Source: Liolophura sinensis
Lineage: Eukaryota > Mollusca > Polyplacophora > Chitonida > Chitonidae
NCBI RefSeq assembly: GCF_032854445.1
Contig: NW_027018358.1
Span: 1-35,582, forward strand
Direction of reading: 5' to 3'
DNA: 35,582 nt
In this document: in pieces, positions 9,891 through 20,338 of the stretch
Position numbering within the stretch: the stretch's first letter is position 1
Layout of the letters: each line of letters begins with the position of its first letter
Notes under the pieces: generated by a model
What the model saw: the letters and a program-made list of their open reading frames with translations, nothing else
What the model was told of the DNA's origin: nothing
The model's database searches: none
Program-made: the position numbers and the translations under genes

Positions 9891-10441
9891 TCGAAGACAA
9901 ACTCAATGTCTTTATCTACATGTAGAAAAACCACACCATTTGTATATAAAAAAAACACAAGGTACTTGATACAATCCGCTGTGAAAAGTACAATTGAACA
10001 CTGACCCACATCAATAAGGTGCCAAAGGATGCGCAATTGGGCCCAGGCATCTCCAGCTGTTGAAAAATTGCAAATTTCCTTGGTTTCCATGGAGTAAGAG
10101 CCGTTGCTGGGCACGTGATCTTGACATCATTGATTATTCATTTGTGGCTACAGCCAAAAGTATTGGTCGGAGAGCAACGCGGTTTGCACCATTCGATTTC
10201 TCGTCACAAAATACGTCGGATTAGCCTCTTACCAGCAGCATTGGAACAGTTTTTGTACTTTTGGATTTTTGCCTGGTCTTTTTGCGAATTGAAATCGGCT
10301 ACATTAACTATGTACAATCGCGACTGGTCATTACTATATTCAACTTTTCATTATAAGTTATGTGCCCTTCGGTAGCCCAGACGACGCCAAATCTTTGGGC
10401 CAAGCCCATTTAACTCACCCAGCAAATGTCTTACTTCTAAG
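9891..10441. repeat. Monomer 19 (A, Q' class)
   Basis: Q states with GAAGACA at the start and GACGCC at the end. Confidence 0.95.
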
Positions 10442-10990
10442 TCGAAGACAAACTCAATGTCTTTATCTACATGTAGAAAAACCACACCATTTGTTTATAA
10501 AAAAACACAAGGTACTTGATACAGTCTGCAGTAAAAAGTACAATTGAACACTGACCCACATCAATAAGGTGCCAAAGGATGCGCAATTGGGCCAGGCATC
10601 TCCAGCTGTTGAAAAATTGCAAATTTCCTTGGTTTCCATGGAGTAAGAGCCGTTGCTGGGCACGTGATCTGGACATCATTGATTATTCATTTGTGGCTAC
10701 AGCCAAAAGTATTGGTCGGAGAGCAACGCGGTTTGCACCATTCGATTTCTCGTCACAAAATACGTCGGATTAGCCTCTTACCAGCAGCATTGGAACAGTT
10801 TTTCTACTTTTGGATTTTTGCCTGTTCTTTTTGCGAATTGAAATCGGCTACATTAACTATGTACAATCGCGACTGGTCATTACTATATTCAACTTTTCAT
10901 TATAAGTTATGTGCCCTTCGGTAGCCCAGACGACGTCAAATCTTTGGGCCAAGCCCATTTAACTCACCCAGCAAATGTCTTACTTCTAAG
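10442..10990. repeat. Monomer 20 (A, P class)
   Basis: Same diagnostic states as monomer 13, including TCTGCAGT. Confidence 0.95.
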
Positions 10991-11541
10991 TCGAAGAAAA
11001 ACTCAATGTCTTTATCTACATGTAGAAAAACCACACCATTTGTATATAAAAAAAACACAAGGTACTTGATACAATCCGCTGTGAAAAGTACAATTGAACA
11101 CTGACCCACATCAATAAGGTGCCAAAGGATGCGCAATTGGGCCCAGGCATCTCCAGCTGTTGAAAAATTGCAAATTTCCTTGGTTTCCATGGAGTAAGAG
11201 CCGTTGCTGGGCACGTGATCTTGACATCATTGATTATTCATTTGTGGCTACAGCCAAAAGTATTGGTCGGAGAGCAACGCGGTTTGCACCATTCGATTTC
11301 TCGTCACAAAATACGTCGGATTAGCCTCTTACCAGCAGCATTGGAACAGTTTTTGTACTTTTGGATTTTTGCCTGGTCTTTTTGCGAATTGAAATCGGCT
11401 ACATTAACTATGTACAATCGCGACTGGTCATTACTATATTCAACTTTTCATTATAAGTTATGTGCCCTTCGGTAGCCCAGACGACGCCAAATCTTTGGGC
11501 CAAGCCCATTTAACTCACCCAGCAAATGTCTTACTTCTAAG
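10991..11541. repeat. Monomer 21 (A, Q' class)
   Basis: Q states with GAAGAAAAAC; ends with GACGCC before a P copy. Confidence 0.95.
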
Positions 11542-12090
11542 TCGAAGACAAACTCAATGTCTTTATCTACATGTAGAAAAACCACACCATTTGTTTATAA
11601 AAAAACACAAGGTACTTGATACAGTCTGCAGTAAAAAGTACAATTGAACACTGACCCACATCAATAAGGTGCCAAAGGATGCGCAATTGGGCCAGGCATC
11701 TCCAGCTGTTGAAAAATTGCAAATTTCCTTGGTTTCCATGGAGTAAGAGCCGTTGCTGGGCACGTGATCTGGACATCATTGATTATTCATTTGTGGCTAC
11801 AGCCAAAAGTATTGGTCGGAGAGCAACGCGGTTTGCACCATTCGATTTCTCGTCACAAAATACGTCGGATTAGCCTCTTACCAGCAGCATTGGAACAGTT
11901 TTTCTACTTTTGGATTTTTGCCTGTTCTTTTTGCGAATTGAAATCGGCTACATTAACTATGTACAATCGCGACTGGTCATTACTATATTCAACTTTTCAT
12001 TATAAGTTATGTGCCCTTCGGTAGCCCAGACGACGTCAAATCTTTGGGCCAAGCCCATTTAACTCACCCAGCAAATGTCTTACTTCTAAG
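11542..12090. repeat. Monomer 22 (A, P class)
   Basis: P states throughout; followed by GAAGAAAAAC of a chimeric copy. Confidence 0.95.
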
Positions 12091-12641
12091 TCGAAGAAAA
12101 ACTCAATGTCTTTATCTACATGTAGAAAAACCACACCATTTGTATATAAAAAAAACACAAGGTACTTGATACAATCCGCTGTGAAAAGTACAATTGAACA
12201 CTGACCCACATCAATAAGGTGCCAAAGGATGCGCAATTGGGCCCAGGCATCTCCAGCTGTTGAAAAATTGCAAATTTCCTTGGTTTCCATGGAGTAAGAG
12301 CCGTTGCTGGGCACGTGATCTTGACATCATTGATTATTCATTTGTGGCTACAGCCAAAAGTATTGGTCGGAAAGCAACGCGGTTTGCACCATTCGATTTT
12401 TCGTCACAAAATACGTCGGATTAGCCTCTTTCCAGCAGCATTGGAACAGTTTTTCCACTTTTGTGTTTTTGCCTGGTCTTTTTGCTTATTGAATTCGGGT
12501 ACATTAACTATGTACAATCGCGACTGGTCATTACTATATTCAACTTTTCATTATAAGTTATGTGCCCTTCGGTAGCCCAGACGACGTCAAATCTTTGGGC
12601 CAAGCCCATTTAACTCACCCAGCAAATGTCTTACTTCTAAG
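12091..12641. repeat. Monomer 23 (A, QR chimera)
   Basis: Q states to GGGCCCAGG (12239-12247), R states from GGAAAGC (about 12370) on, including GATTTTTCG, GTGTTTTT and GAATTC at 12491-12496. The switch lies in a shared stretch of about 125 bp. Confidence 0.93.
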
Positions 12642-13190
12642 TCGAAGACAACTCAATGTCTTTATCTACATGTAGAAAAACCACACCATTTGTATATAAA
12701 ACAAACACAAGGTACTTGATACAATCCGCTGAAAAAAGTACAATTGAACACTGACCCACATCAATAAGGTGCCAAAGGATGCGCAATTGGGCCAGGCATC
12801 TCCAGCTGTTGAAAAATTGCAAATTTAATTGGTTTCCATGGAGTAAGAGCCGTTGCTGGGCACGTGATCTTGACATCATTGATTATTCATTTGTGGCTAC
12901 AGCCAAAAGTATTGGTCGGAAAGCAACGCGGTTTGCACCATTCGATTTCTCGTCACAAAATACGTGGGATTAGCCTCTTACCAGCAGCATTGGAACAGTT
13001 TTTCCACTTTTGGATTTTTGCCTGGTCTTTTTGCTAATTGAAATCGGCTACATTAACTATGTACAATCGCGACTGGTCATTACTATATTCAGCATTTCAT
13101 TATAAGTTATGTGCCCTTCGGTAGCCCAGACGACGCCAAATCTTTGGGCCAAGCCCATTTAACTCACCCAGCAAATGTCTTACTTCTAAG
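12642..13190. repeat. Monomer 24 (A, ST chimera)
   Basis: S-like left (CTGAAAAAAG) with private GAAGACAACTC, ATAAAACAAACAC and AATTTAATTGG; T-like right (GAAAGC, ACGTGGG, GCTAATTG, CAGCATT). Ends with GACGCC. Confidence 0.93.
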
Positions 13191-13738
13191 TCGAAGACAA
13201 ACTCAATGTCTTTATCTACATGTAGAAAAACCACACCATTTGTTTATAAAAAACACACGGTACTTGATACAGTCTGCAGTAAAAAGTACAATTGAACACT
13301 GACCCACATCAATAAGGTGCCAAAGGATGCGCAATTGGGCCAGGCATCTCCAGCTGTTGAAAAATTGCAAATTTCCTTGGTTTCCATGGAGTAAGAGCCG
13401 TTGCTGGGCACGTGATCTGGACATCATTGATTATTCATTTGTGGCTACAGCCAAAAGTATTGGTCGGAGAGCAACGCGGTTTGCACCATTCGATTTCTCG
13501 TCACAAAATACGTCGGATTAGCCTCTTACCAGCAGCATTGGAACAGTTTTTCTACTTTTGGATTTTTGCCTGTTCTTTTTGCGAATTGAAATCGGCTACA
13601 TTAACTATGTACAATCGCGACTGGTCATTACTATATTCAACTTTTCATTATAAGTTATGTGCCCTTCGGTAGCCCAGACGACGTCAAATCTTTGGGCCAA
13701 GCCCATTTAACTCACCCAGCAAATGTCTTACTTCTAAG
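13191..13738. repeat. Monomer 25 (A, P class)
   Basis: P states; private AAAAAACACACGG shortens the A-run (548 bp). Confidence 0.95.
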
Positions 13739-14289
13739 TCGAAGAAAAACTCAATGTCTTTATCTACATGTAGAAAAACCACACCATTTGTATATAAAAA
13801 AAACACAAGGTACTTGATACAATCCGCTGTGAAAAGTACAATTGAACACTGACCCACATCAATAAGGTGCCAAAGGATGCGCAATTGGGCCCAGGCATCT
13901 CCAGCTGTTGAAAAATTGCAAATTTCCTTGGTTTCCATGGAGTAAGAGCCGTTGCTGGGCACGTGATCTTGACATCATTGATTATTCATTTGTGGCTACA
14001 GCCAAAAGTATTGGTCGGAGAGCAACGCGGTTTGCACCATTCGATTTCTCGTCACAAAATACGTCGGATTAGCCTCTTACCAGCAGCATTGGAACAGTTT
14101 TTGTACTTTTGGATTTTTGCCTGGTCTTTTTGCGAATTGAAATCGGCTACATTAACTATGTACAATCGCGACTGGTCATTACTATATTCAACTTTTCATT
14201 ATAAGTTATGTGCCCTTCGGTAGCCCAGACGACGTCAAATCTTTGGGCCAAGCCCATTTAACTCACCCAGCAAATGTCTTACTTCTAAG
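13739..14289. repeat. Monomer 26 (A, Q class)
   Basis: Same diagnostic states as monomer 14, ending in GACGTC. Confidence 0.95.
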
Positions 14290-14839
14290 TCGAAGAAAAA
14301 CTCAATGTCTTTATCTACATGTAGAAAAACCACACCATTTGTATATAAAAAAAACAAAAGGTACTTGATACAATCCGCTGTAAAAAGTACAATTGAACAC
14401 TGACCCACATCAATAAGGTGCCAAAGGATGCGCAATTGGGCCAGGCATCTCCAGCTGTTGAAAAATTGCAAATTTCCTTGGTTTCCATGGAGTAAGAGCC
14501 GTTGCTGGGCACGTGATCTTGACATCATTGATTATTCATTTGTGGCTACAGCCAAAAGTATTGGTCGGAAAGCAACGCGGTTTGCACCATTCGATTTTTC
14601 GTCACAAAATACGTCGGATTAGCCTCTTTCCAGCAGCATTGGAACAGTTTTTCCACTTTTGTGTTTTTGCCTGGTCTTTTTGCTTATTGAATTCGGGTAC
14701 ATTAACTATGTACAATCGCGACTGGTCATTACTATATTCAACTTTTCATTATAAGTTATGTGCCCTTCGGTAGCCCAGACGACGTCAAATCTTTGGGCCA
14801 AGCCCATTTAACTCACCCAGCAAATGTCTTACTTCTAAG
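14290..14839. repeat. Monomer 27 (A, R class)
   Basis: As monomer 15 but with TATATAAA and AACTATGTAC; GAATTC at 14689-14694. Confidence 0.95.
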
Positions 14840-15389
14840 TCGAAGACAAACTCAATGTCTTTATCTACATGTAGAAAAACCACACCATTTGTATATAAAA
14901 AAAACACAAGGTACTTGATACAATCCGCTGAAAAAAGTACAATTGAACACTGACCCACATCAATAAGGTGCCAAAGGATGCGCAATTGGGCCAGGCATCT
15001 CCAGCTGTTGAAAAATTGCAAATTTCTATGGTTTCCATGGATTAAGAGCCGTTGCTGGGCACGTGATCTTGACATCATTGATTATTCATTTGTGGCTACA
15101 GCCAAAAGTATTGGTCGGAGAGCAACGCGGTTTGCACCATTCGATTTCTCGTCACAAAATACGTCGGATTAGCCTCTTTCCAGCAGCATTGGAACAGTTT
15201 TTCCACTTTTGTGTTTTTGCCTGGTCTTTTTGCTTATTGAAATCGACTACATTAACTATGTACAATCGCGACTGGTCATTACTATATTCAACTTTTCATT
15301 ATAAGTTATGTGCCCTTCGGTAGCCCAGACGACGTCAAATCTTTGGGCCAAGCCCATTTAACTCACCCAGCAAATGTCTTACTTCTAAG
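14840..15389. repeat. Monomer 28 (A, S class)
   Basis: As monomer 16: TTTCTATGG, CATGGATTAAG, AAATCGACT. Confidence 0.95.
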
Positions 15390-15939
15390 TCGAAGACAAA
15401 CTCAATGTCTTTATCTACATGTAGAAAAACCACACCATTTGTATATAAAAAAAACAAAAGGTACTTGATACAATCCGCTGTAAAAAGTACAATTGAACAC
15501 TGACCCACATCAATAAGGTGCCAAAGGATGCGCAATTGGGCCAGGCATCTCCAGCTGTTGAAAAATTGCAAATTTCCTTGGTTTCCATGGAGTAAGAGCC
15601 GTTGCTGGGCACGTGATCTGGACATCATTGATTATTCATTTGTGGCTACAGCCAAAAGTATTGGTCGGAGAGCAACGCGGTTTGCACCATTCGATTTCTC
15701 GTCACAAAATACGTCGGATTAGCCTCTTACCAGCAGCATTGGAACAGTTTTTCTACTTTTGGATTTTTGCCTGTTCTTTTTGCGAATTGAAATCGGCTAC
15801 ATTAACTATGTACAATCGCGACTGGTCATTACTATATTCAACTTTTCATTATAAGTTATGTGCCCTTCGGTAGCCCAGACGACGTCAAATCTTTGGGCCA
15901 AGCCCATTTAACTCACCCAGCAAATGTCTTACTTCTAAG
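15390..15939. repeat. Monomer 29 (A, TU chimera)
   Basis: T-like left (CAAAAGG, CCGCTGTAAAA), U/P-like from ATCTGGAC (15616-15623) on (GAGAGC, TCTACT, CCTGTTC, GCGAATTG). It removes the right half of T and the left half of U. Confidence 0.93.
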
Positions 15940-16490
15940 TCGAAGAAAAACTCAATGTCTTTATCTACATGTAGAAAAACCACACCATTTGTATATAAAA
16001 ATAACACAAGGTACTTGATACAATCCGCTGTGAAAAGTACAATTGAACACTGACCCACATCAATAAGGTGCCAAAGGATGCGCAATTGGGCCCAGGCATC
16101 TCCAGCTGTTGAAAAATTGCAAATTTCCTTGGTTTCCATGGAGTAAGAGCCGTTGCTGGGCACGTGATCTTGACATCATTGATTATTCATTTGTGGCTAC
16201 AGCCAAAAGTATTGGTCGGAAAGCAACGCGGTTTGCACCATTCGATTTTTCGTCACAAAATACGTCGGATTAGCCTCTTTCCAGCAGCATTGGAACAGTT
16301 TTTCCACTTTTGTGTTTTTGCCTGGTCTTTTTGCTTATTGAATTCGGGTACATTAACTATGTACAATCGCGACTGGTCATTACTATATTCAACTTTTCAT
16401 TATAAGTTATGTGCCCTTCGGTAGCCCAGACGACGTCAAATCTTTGGGCCAAGCCCATTTAACTCACCCAGCAAATGTCTTACTTCTAAG
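15940..16490. repeat. Monomer 30 (A, QR chimera)
   Basis: Copy of monomer 23 one higher-order unit later; private AAAAATAACAC; GAATTC at 16340-16345. Confidence 0.93.
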
Positions 16491-17039
16491 TCGAAGACAA
16501 CTCAATGTCTTTATCTACATGTAGAAAAACCACACCATTTGTATATAAAACAAACACAAGGTACTTGATACAATCCGCTGAAAAAAGTACAATTGAACAC
16601 TGACCCACATCAATAAGGTGCCAAAGGATGCGCAATTGGGCCAGGCATCTCCAGCTGTTGAAAAATTGCAAATTTAATTGGTTTCCATGGAGTAAGAGCC
16701 GTTGCTGGGCACGTGATCTTGACATCATTGATTATTCATTTGTGGCTACAGCCAAAAGTATTGGTCGGAAAGCAACGCGGTTTGCACCATTCGATTTCTC
16801 GTCACAAAATACGTGGGATTAGCCTCTTACCAGCAGCATTGGAACAGTTTTTCCACTTTTGGATTTTTGCCTGGTCTTTTTGCTAATTGAAATCGGCTAC
16901 ATTAACTATGTACAATCGCGACTGGTCATTACTATATTCAGCATTTCATTATAAGTTATGTGCCCTTCGGTAGCCCAGACGACGCCAAATCTTTGGGCCA
17001 AGCCCATTTAACTCACCCAGCAAATGTCTTACTTCTAAG
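16491..17039. repeat. Monomer 31 (A, ST chimera)
   Basis: Shares all private states of monomer 24 (GAAGACAACTC, ATAAAACAAACAC, AATTTAATTGG, ACGTGGG, GACGCC). Confidence 0.93.
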
Positions 17040-17588
17040 TCGAAGACAAACTCAATGTCTTTATCTACATGTAGAAAAACCACACCATTTGTTTATAAAA
17101 AAACACAAGGTACTTGATACAGTCTGCAGTAAAAAGTACAATTGAACACTGACCCACATCAATAAGGTGCCAAAGGATGCGCAATTGGGCCAGGCATCTC
17201 CAGCTGTTGAAAAATTGCAAATTTCCTTGGTTTCCATGGAGTAAGAGCCGTTGCTGGGCACGTGATCTGGACATCATTGATTATTCATTTGTGGCTACAG
17301 CCAAAAGTATTGGTCGGAGAGCAACGCGGTTTGCACCATTCGATTTCTCGTCACAAAATACGTCGGATTAGCCTCTTACCAGCAGCATTGGAACAGTTTT
17401 TCTACTTTTGGATTTTTGCCTGTTCTTTTTGCGAATTGAAATCGGCTACATTAACTATGTACAATCGCGACTGGTCATTACTATATTCAACTTTTCATTA
17501 TAAGTTATGTGCCCTTCGGTAGCCCAGACGACGTCAAATCTTTGGGCCAAGCCCATTTAACTCACCCAGCAAATGTCTTACTTCTAAG
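17040..17588. repeat. Monomer 32 (A, P class)
   Basis: P states, same as monomer 13 at diagnostic sites. Confidence 0.95.
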
Positions 17589-18139
17589 TCGAAGAAAAAC
17601 TCAATGTCTTTATCTACATGTAGAAAAACGACACCATTTGTATATAAAAAAAACACAAGGTACTTGATACAATCCGCTGTGAAAAGTACAATTGAACACT
17701 GACCCACATCAATAAGGTGCCAAAGGATGCGCAATTGGGCCCAGGCATCTCCAGCTGTTGAAAAATTGCAAATTTCCTTGGTTTCCATGGAGTAAGAGCC
17801 GTTGCTGGGCACGTGATCTTGACATCATTGATTATTCATTTGTGGCTACAGCCAAAAGTATTGGTCGGAGAGCAACGCGGTTTGCACCATTCGATTTCTC
17901 GTCACAAAATACGTCGGATTAGCCTCTTACCAGCAGCATTGGAACAGTTTTTGTACTTTTGGATTTTTGCCTGTTCTTTTTGCGAATTGAAATCGGCTAC
18001 ATTAACTATGTACAATCGCGACTGGTCATTACTATATTCAACTTTTCATTATAAGTTATGTGCCCTTCGGTAGCCCAGACGACGTCAAATCTTTGGGCCA
18101 AGCCCATTTAACTCACCCAGCAAATGTCTTACTTCTAAG
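17589..18139. repeat. Monomer 33 (A, Q class)
   Basis: Q states with private AAAAACGACACC and the P-like CCTGTTC, suggesting a small conversion tract. Confidence 0.94.
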
Positions 18140-18688
18140 TCGAAGAAAAACTCAATGTCTTTATCTACATGTAGAAAAACCACACCATTTGTATATAAAA
18201 AAAACAAAAGGTACTTGATACAATCCGCTGTAAAAAGTACAATTGAACACTGACCCACATCAATAAGGTGCCAAAGGATGCGCAATTGGGCCAGGCATCT
18301 CCAGCTGTTGAAAAATTGCAAATTTCCTTGGTTTCCATGGAGTAAGAGCCGTTGCTGGGCACGTGATCTTGACATCATTGATTATTCATTTGTGGCTACA
18401 GCCAAAAGTATTGGTCGGAAAGCAACGCGGTTTGCACTTTTGATTTCTCGTCACAAAATACGTCGGATTAGCCTCTTTCCAGCAGCATTGGAACAGTTTT
18501 TCCACTTTTGTGTTTTTGCCTGGTCTTTTTGCTTATTGAAATCGGGTACATTAACTATGTACAATCGCGACTGGTCATTACTATATTCAACTTTTCATTA
18601 TAAGTTATGTGCTCTTCGGTAGCCCAGACGACGTCAAATCTTTGGGCCAAGCCCATTTAACTCACCCAGCAAATGTCTTACTTCTAAG
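18140..18688. repeat. Monomer 34 (A, R class variant)
   Basis: R states but AAATCGGGT, so no GAATTC, and a private TTTGCACTTTTGATTTC replacing the usual CACCATTCGATTTC. Confidence 0.93.
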
Positions 18689-19238
18689 TCGAAGACAAAC
18701 TCAATGTCTTTATCTACATGTAGAAAAACCACACCATTTGTATATAAAAAAAACACAAGGTACTTGATACAATCCGCTGAAAAAAGTACAATTGAACACT
18801 GCCCCACATCAATAAGGTGCCAAAGGATGCGCAATTGGGCCAGGCATCTCCAGCTGTTGAAAAATTGCAAATTTAATTGGTTTCCATGGAGTAAGAGCCG
18901 TTGCTGGGCACGTGATCTTGACATCATTGATTATTCATTTGTGGCTACAGCCAAAAGTATTGGTCGGAGAGCAACGCGGTTTGCACCATTCGATTTCTCG
19001 TCACAAAATACGTAGGATTAGCCTCTTACCAGCAGCAGTGGAACAGTTTTTCCACTTTTGGATTTTTGCCTGGTCTTTTTGCGAATTGAAATCGGCTACA
19101 TTAACTATGTACAATCGCGACTGGTCATTACTATATTCAACTTTTCATTATAAGTTATGTGCCCTTCGGTAGCCCAGACGACGTCAAATCTTTGGGCCAA
19201 GCCCATTTAACTCACCCAGCAAATGTCTTACTTCTAAG
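18689..19238. repeat. Monomer 35 (A, S'-like left / other A right)
   Basis: CTGAAAAAAG and AATTTAATTGG as in ST copies; private CACTGCCCC, ACGTAGG and AGCAGCAGTGG; right end GCGAATTG, CAACTTTTC. Penultimate copy before the family switch. Confidence 0.92.
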
Positions 19239-19789
19239 TCGAAGAAAAACTCAATGTCTTTATCTACATGTAGAAAAACCACACCATTTGTATATCAAAA
19301 AAAACAAAAGGTACTTGATACAATCCGCTGTAAAAAGTACAATTGAACACTGACCCACATCAAAAAGGTGCCAAAGGATGCGCAATTGGGTCAGGCATCT
19401 CCAGCTGTTGAAAAATTGCAAATTTCCTTGGTTTCCATGGAGTAAGAGCCGTTGCTGGGCACGTGATCTTGACATCATTGATTATTCATTTGTGGCTACA
19501 GCCAAAAGTATTGGTCGGAGAGCAACGCGGTGTGCACCATTCGATTTCTCGTCACAAAATACGTCGGATTAGCCTCTTACCAGCAGCATTGGAACAGTTT
19601 TTCCACTTTTGGATTTTTGCCTGGTCTTTTTGCTAAATGAAATCGGCTACATTAACTATGTACAATCGCGACTGGTCATTACTATATTCAACTTTTGACT
19701 ATAAGTTATGTGCCCTTCGGTAGCCCAGAAGACCTGAAATCTGTGGGCCAAGCCCATTTTACTCACCCAGCAATTGTCTTATTTCTAAG
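19239..19789. repeat. Monomer 36 (A/B chimera)
   Basis: A to 19658, B from 19697. Private changes: TATATCAAAAAAAAC, ATCAAAAAGG, TTGGGTCAGG, GTGTGCACC, GCTAAATG, AATCTGTGGGCC and CCCATTTTACTC. Confidence 0.93.
19659..19696. other. A/B family junction (homologous switch tract)
   Basis: Monomer 36 is A-type up to CTACATTAACTA (ending 19658) and B-type from GACTATAAG (19697) onward, continuing with GAAGACCTGAAATC and CAGCAATTGTC. The 38 bp between, running through AATCGCGACTGG, are identical in both families, so the switch cannot be placed more precisely. There is no extra or missing sequence at the switch. Inference: a homologous unequal exchange or conversion joined the two sub-arrays here. 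Confidence 0.9.
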
Positions 19790-20338
19790 TGCAAGACAAT
19801 CTCAATGTCTTTATCTACGTGTAGAAAAACCACACCATTTGTACATAAAAATCACAAGGTACTTGATACAGTCTGCTGTAAAAAGTACAACTAAACACTG
19901 ACCCACATTTATCAGGTGCCAAAAGATGCGGAATTGGGCCAGGCATCGGCAGCTGTAAAAAAATTGCAAATATCCCTTTTTTCCATGGAGTAAGAGCCGT
20001 TGCTGTGCACGTGATTATGACATCAATGATCATTCAATTTTCGCTACAGCGAAAAGTATTGGTCGGAGAGCAACGCGGATTGCACCATTCGATTTCTCGT
20101 CACAAAATACGTCGGATTAGCCTCTTAAAAGTAGCACTGGAACAGGTTTTCCACTTTTGCATTTTTGCCTGGTCTTTTTGTTAATTGAAATCGGCTACAC
20201 TGTACTCTGTACAATCGCGACTGGTCATTACTATATTCAACTTTTGACTATAAGTTATGTGCCCTTCGGTAGCCCAGAAGACCTGAAATCTTTGGGCTTA
20301 GCGCATTTAACTCACCCAGCTATTGTGTTACTTCTAAG
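19790..20338. repeat. Monomer 37 (B, V-like, degenerate)
   Basis: ACATTTATCAGG and AAATATCCC are V-like; right half has CTTAAAAGTAGCAC. Private CTAAACACTG, CCCTTTTTTCC, and TTTTCGCT/AGCGAAAA, which makes a perfect short hairpin. Confidence 0.92.
20038..20055. other. Private perfect hairpin TTTTCGCT-AC-AGCGAAAA in monomer 37
   Basis: Two substitutions relative to other B copies (GTC to TTC and GCC to GCG around CTACAG) create 8-bp perfect arms with a 2-bp centre. Found in this monomer only, next to the A/B boundary. Confidence 0.8.

Larger units (their letters stand above)
9891..10990. repeat. Q'-P dimer, copy 1
   Basis: Monomers 19 and 20. Q' has GGGCCCAGG, GTTTTTGTACT and a terminal GACGCC; P has TTTATAAA, TCTGCAGT, ATCTGGAC and CCTGTTC. 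The pair is repeated directly downstream, differing mainly by GAAGACA versus GAAGAAA at the start of the Q' copy. Confidence 0.88.
10991..12090. repeat. Q'-P dimer, copy 2
   Basis: Monomers 21 and 22, a near-identical 1,100-bp repeat of 9891-10990. This breaks the P-Q-R-S order seen at 6592 and 13191 and looks like a local unequal-exchange product inserted before the QR chimera. Confidence 0.88.
12091..15939. repeat. 7-monomer higher-order repeat, copy 1 (QR-ST-P-Q-R-S-TU)
   Basis: Seven monomers, 3,849 bp, including three chimeric copies. Rare private states shared with the next unit prove common descent: a one-base-short GAAGACAACTC and the interrupted tract ATAAAACAAACAC in the ST copies (12642 and 16491), and the QR mosaics at 12091 and 15940. 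Confidence 0.92.
15940..19238. repeat. 7-monomer higher-order repeat, copy 2, six monomers (QR-ST-P-Q-R-S')
   Basis: Repeats 12091-15939 at an offset of 3,849 bp with very few differences for about five monomers. Its sixth monomer (18689) departs: it has AATTTAATTGG instead of TTTCTATGG and A-type right-hand variants with private changes. The seventh is replaced by the A/B chimeric monomer, so the unit is cut short by the family boundary. Confidence 0.88.
1..19659. repeat. Family A sub-array (monomers 1-36)
   Basis: Diagnostic A states: CGAAG at the phase mark, CTACATGTAG, ACATCATTGATTATTC, GCATTGGAAC, CTACATTAACTATGTAC, TTTTCATTATAAG, GACGACGTC and CAGCAAATGTC. Monomers are mostly 549-551 bp. 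Length tracks class: P copies are 549 (one 548), Q copies 551, most R and S copies 550. Copies differ from one another by a few percent and fall into recurrent classes arranged in higher-order repeats. The A/B boundary is placed at the last A-specific base before the shared tract. Confidence 0.93.
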
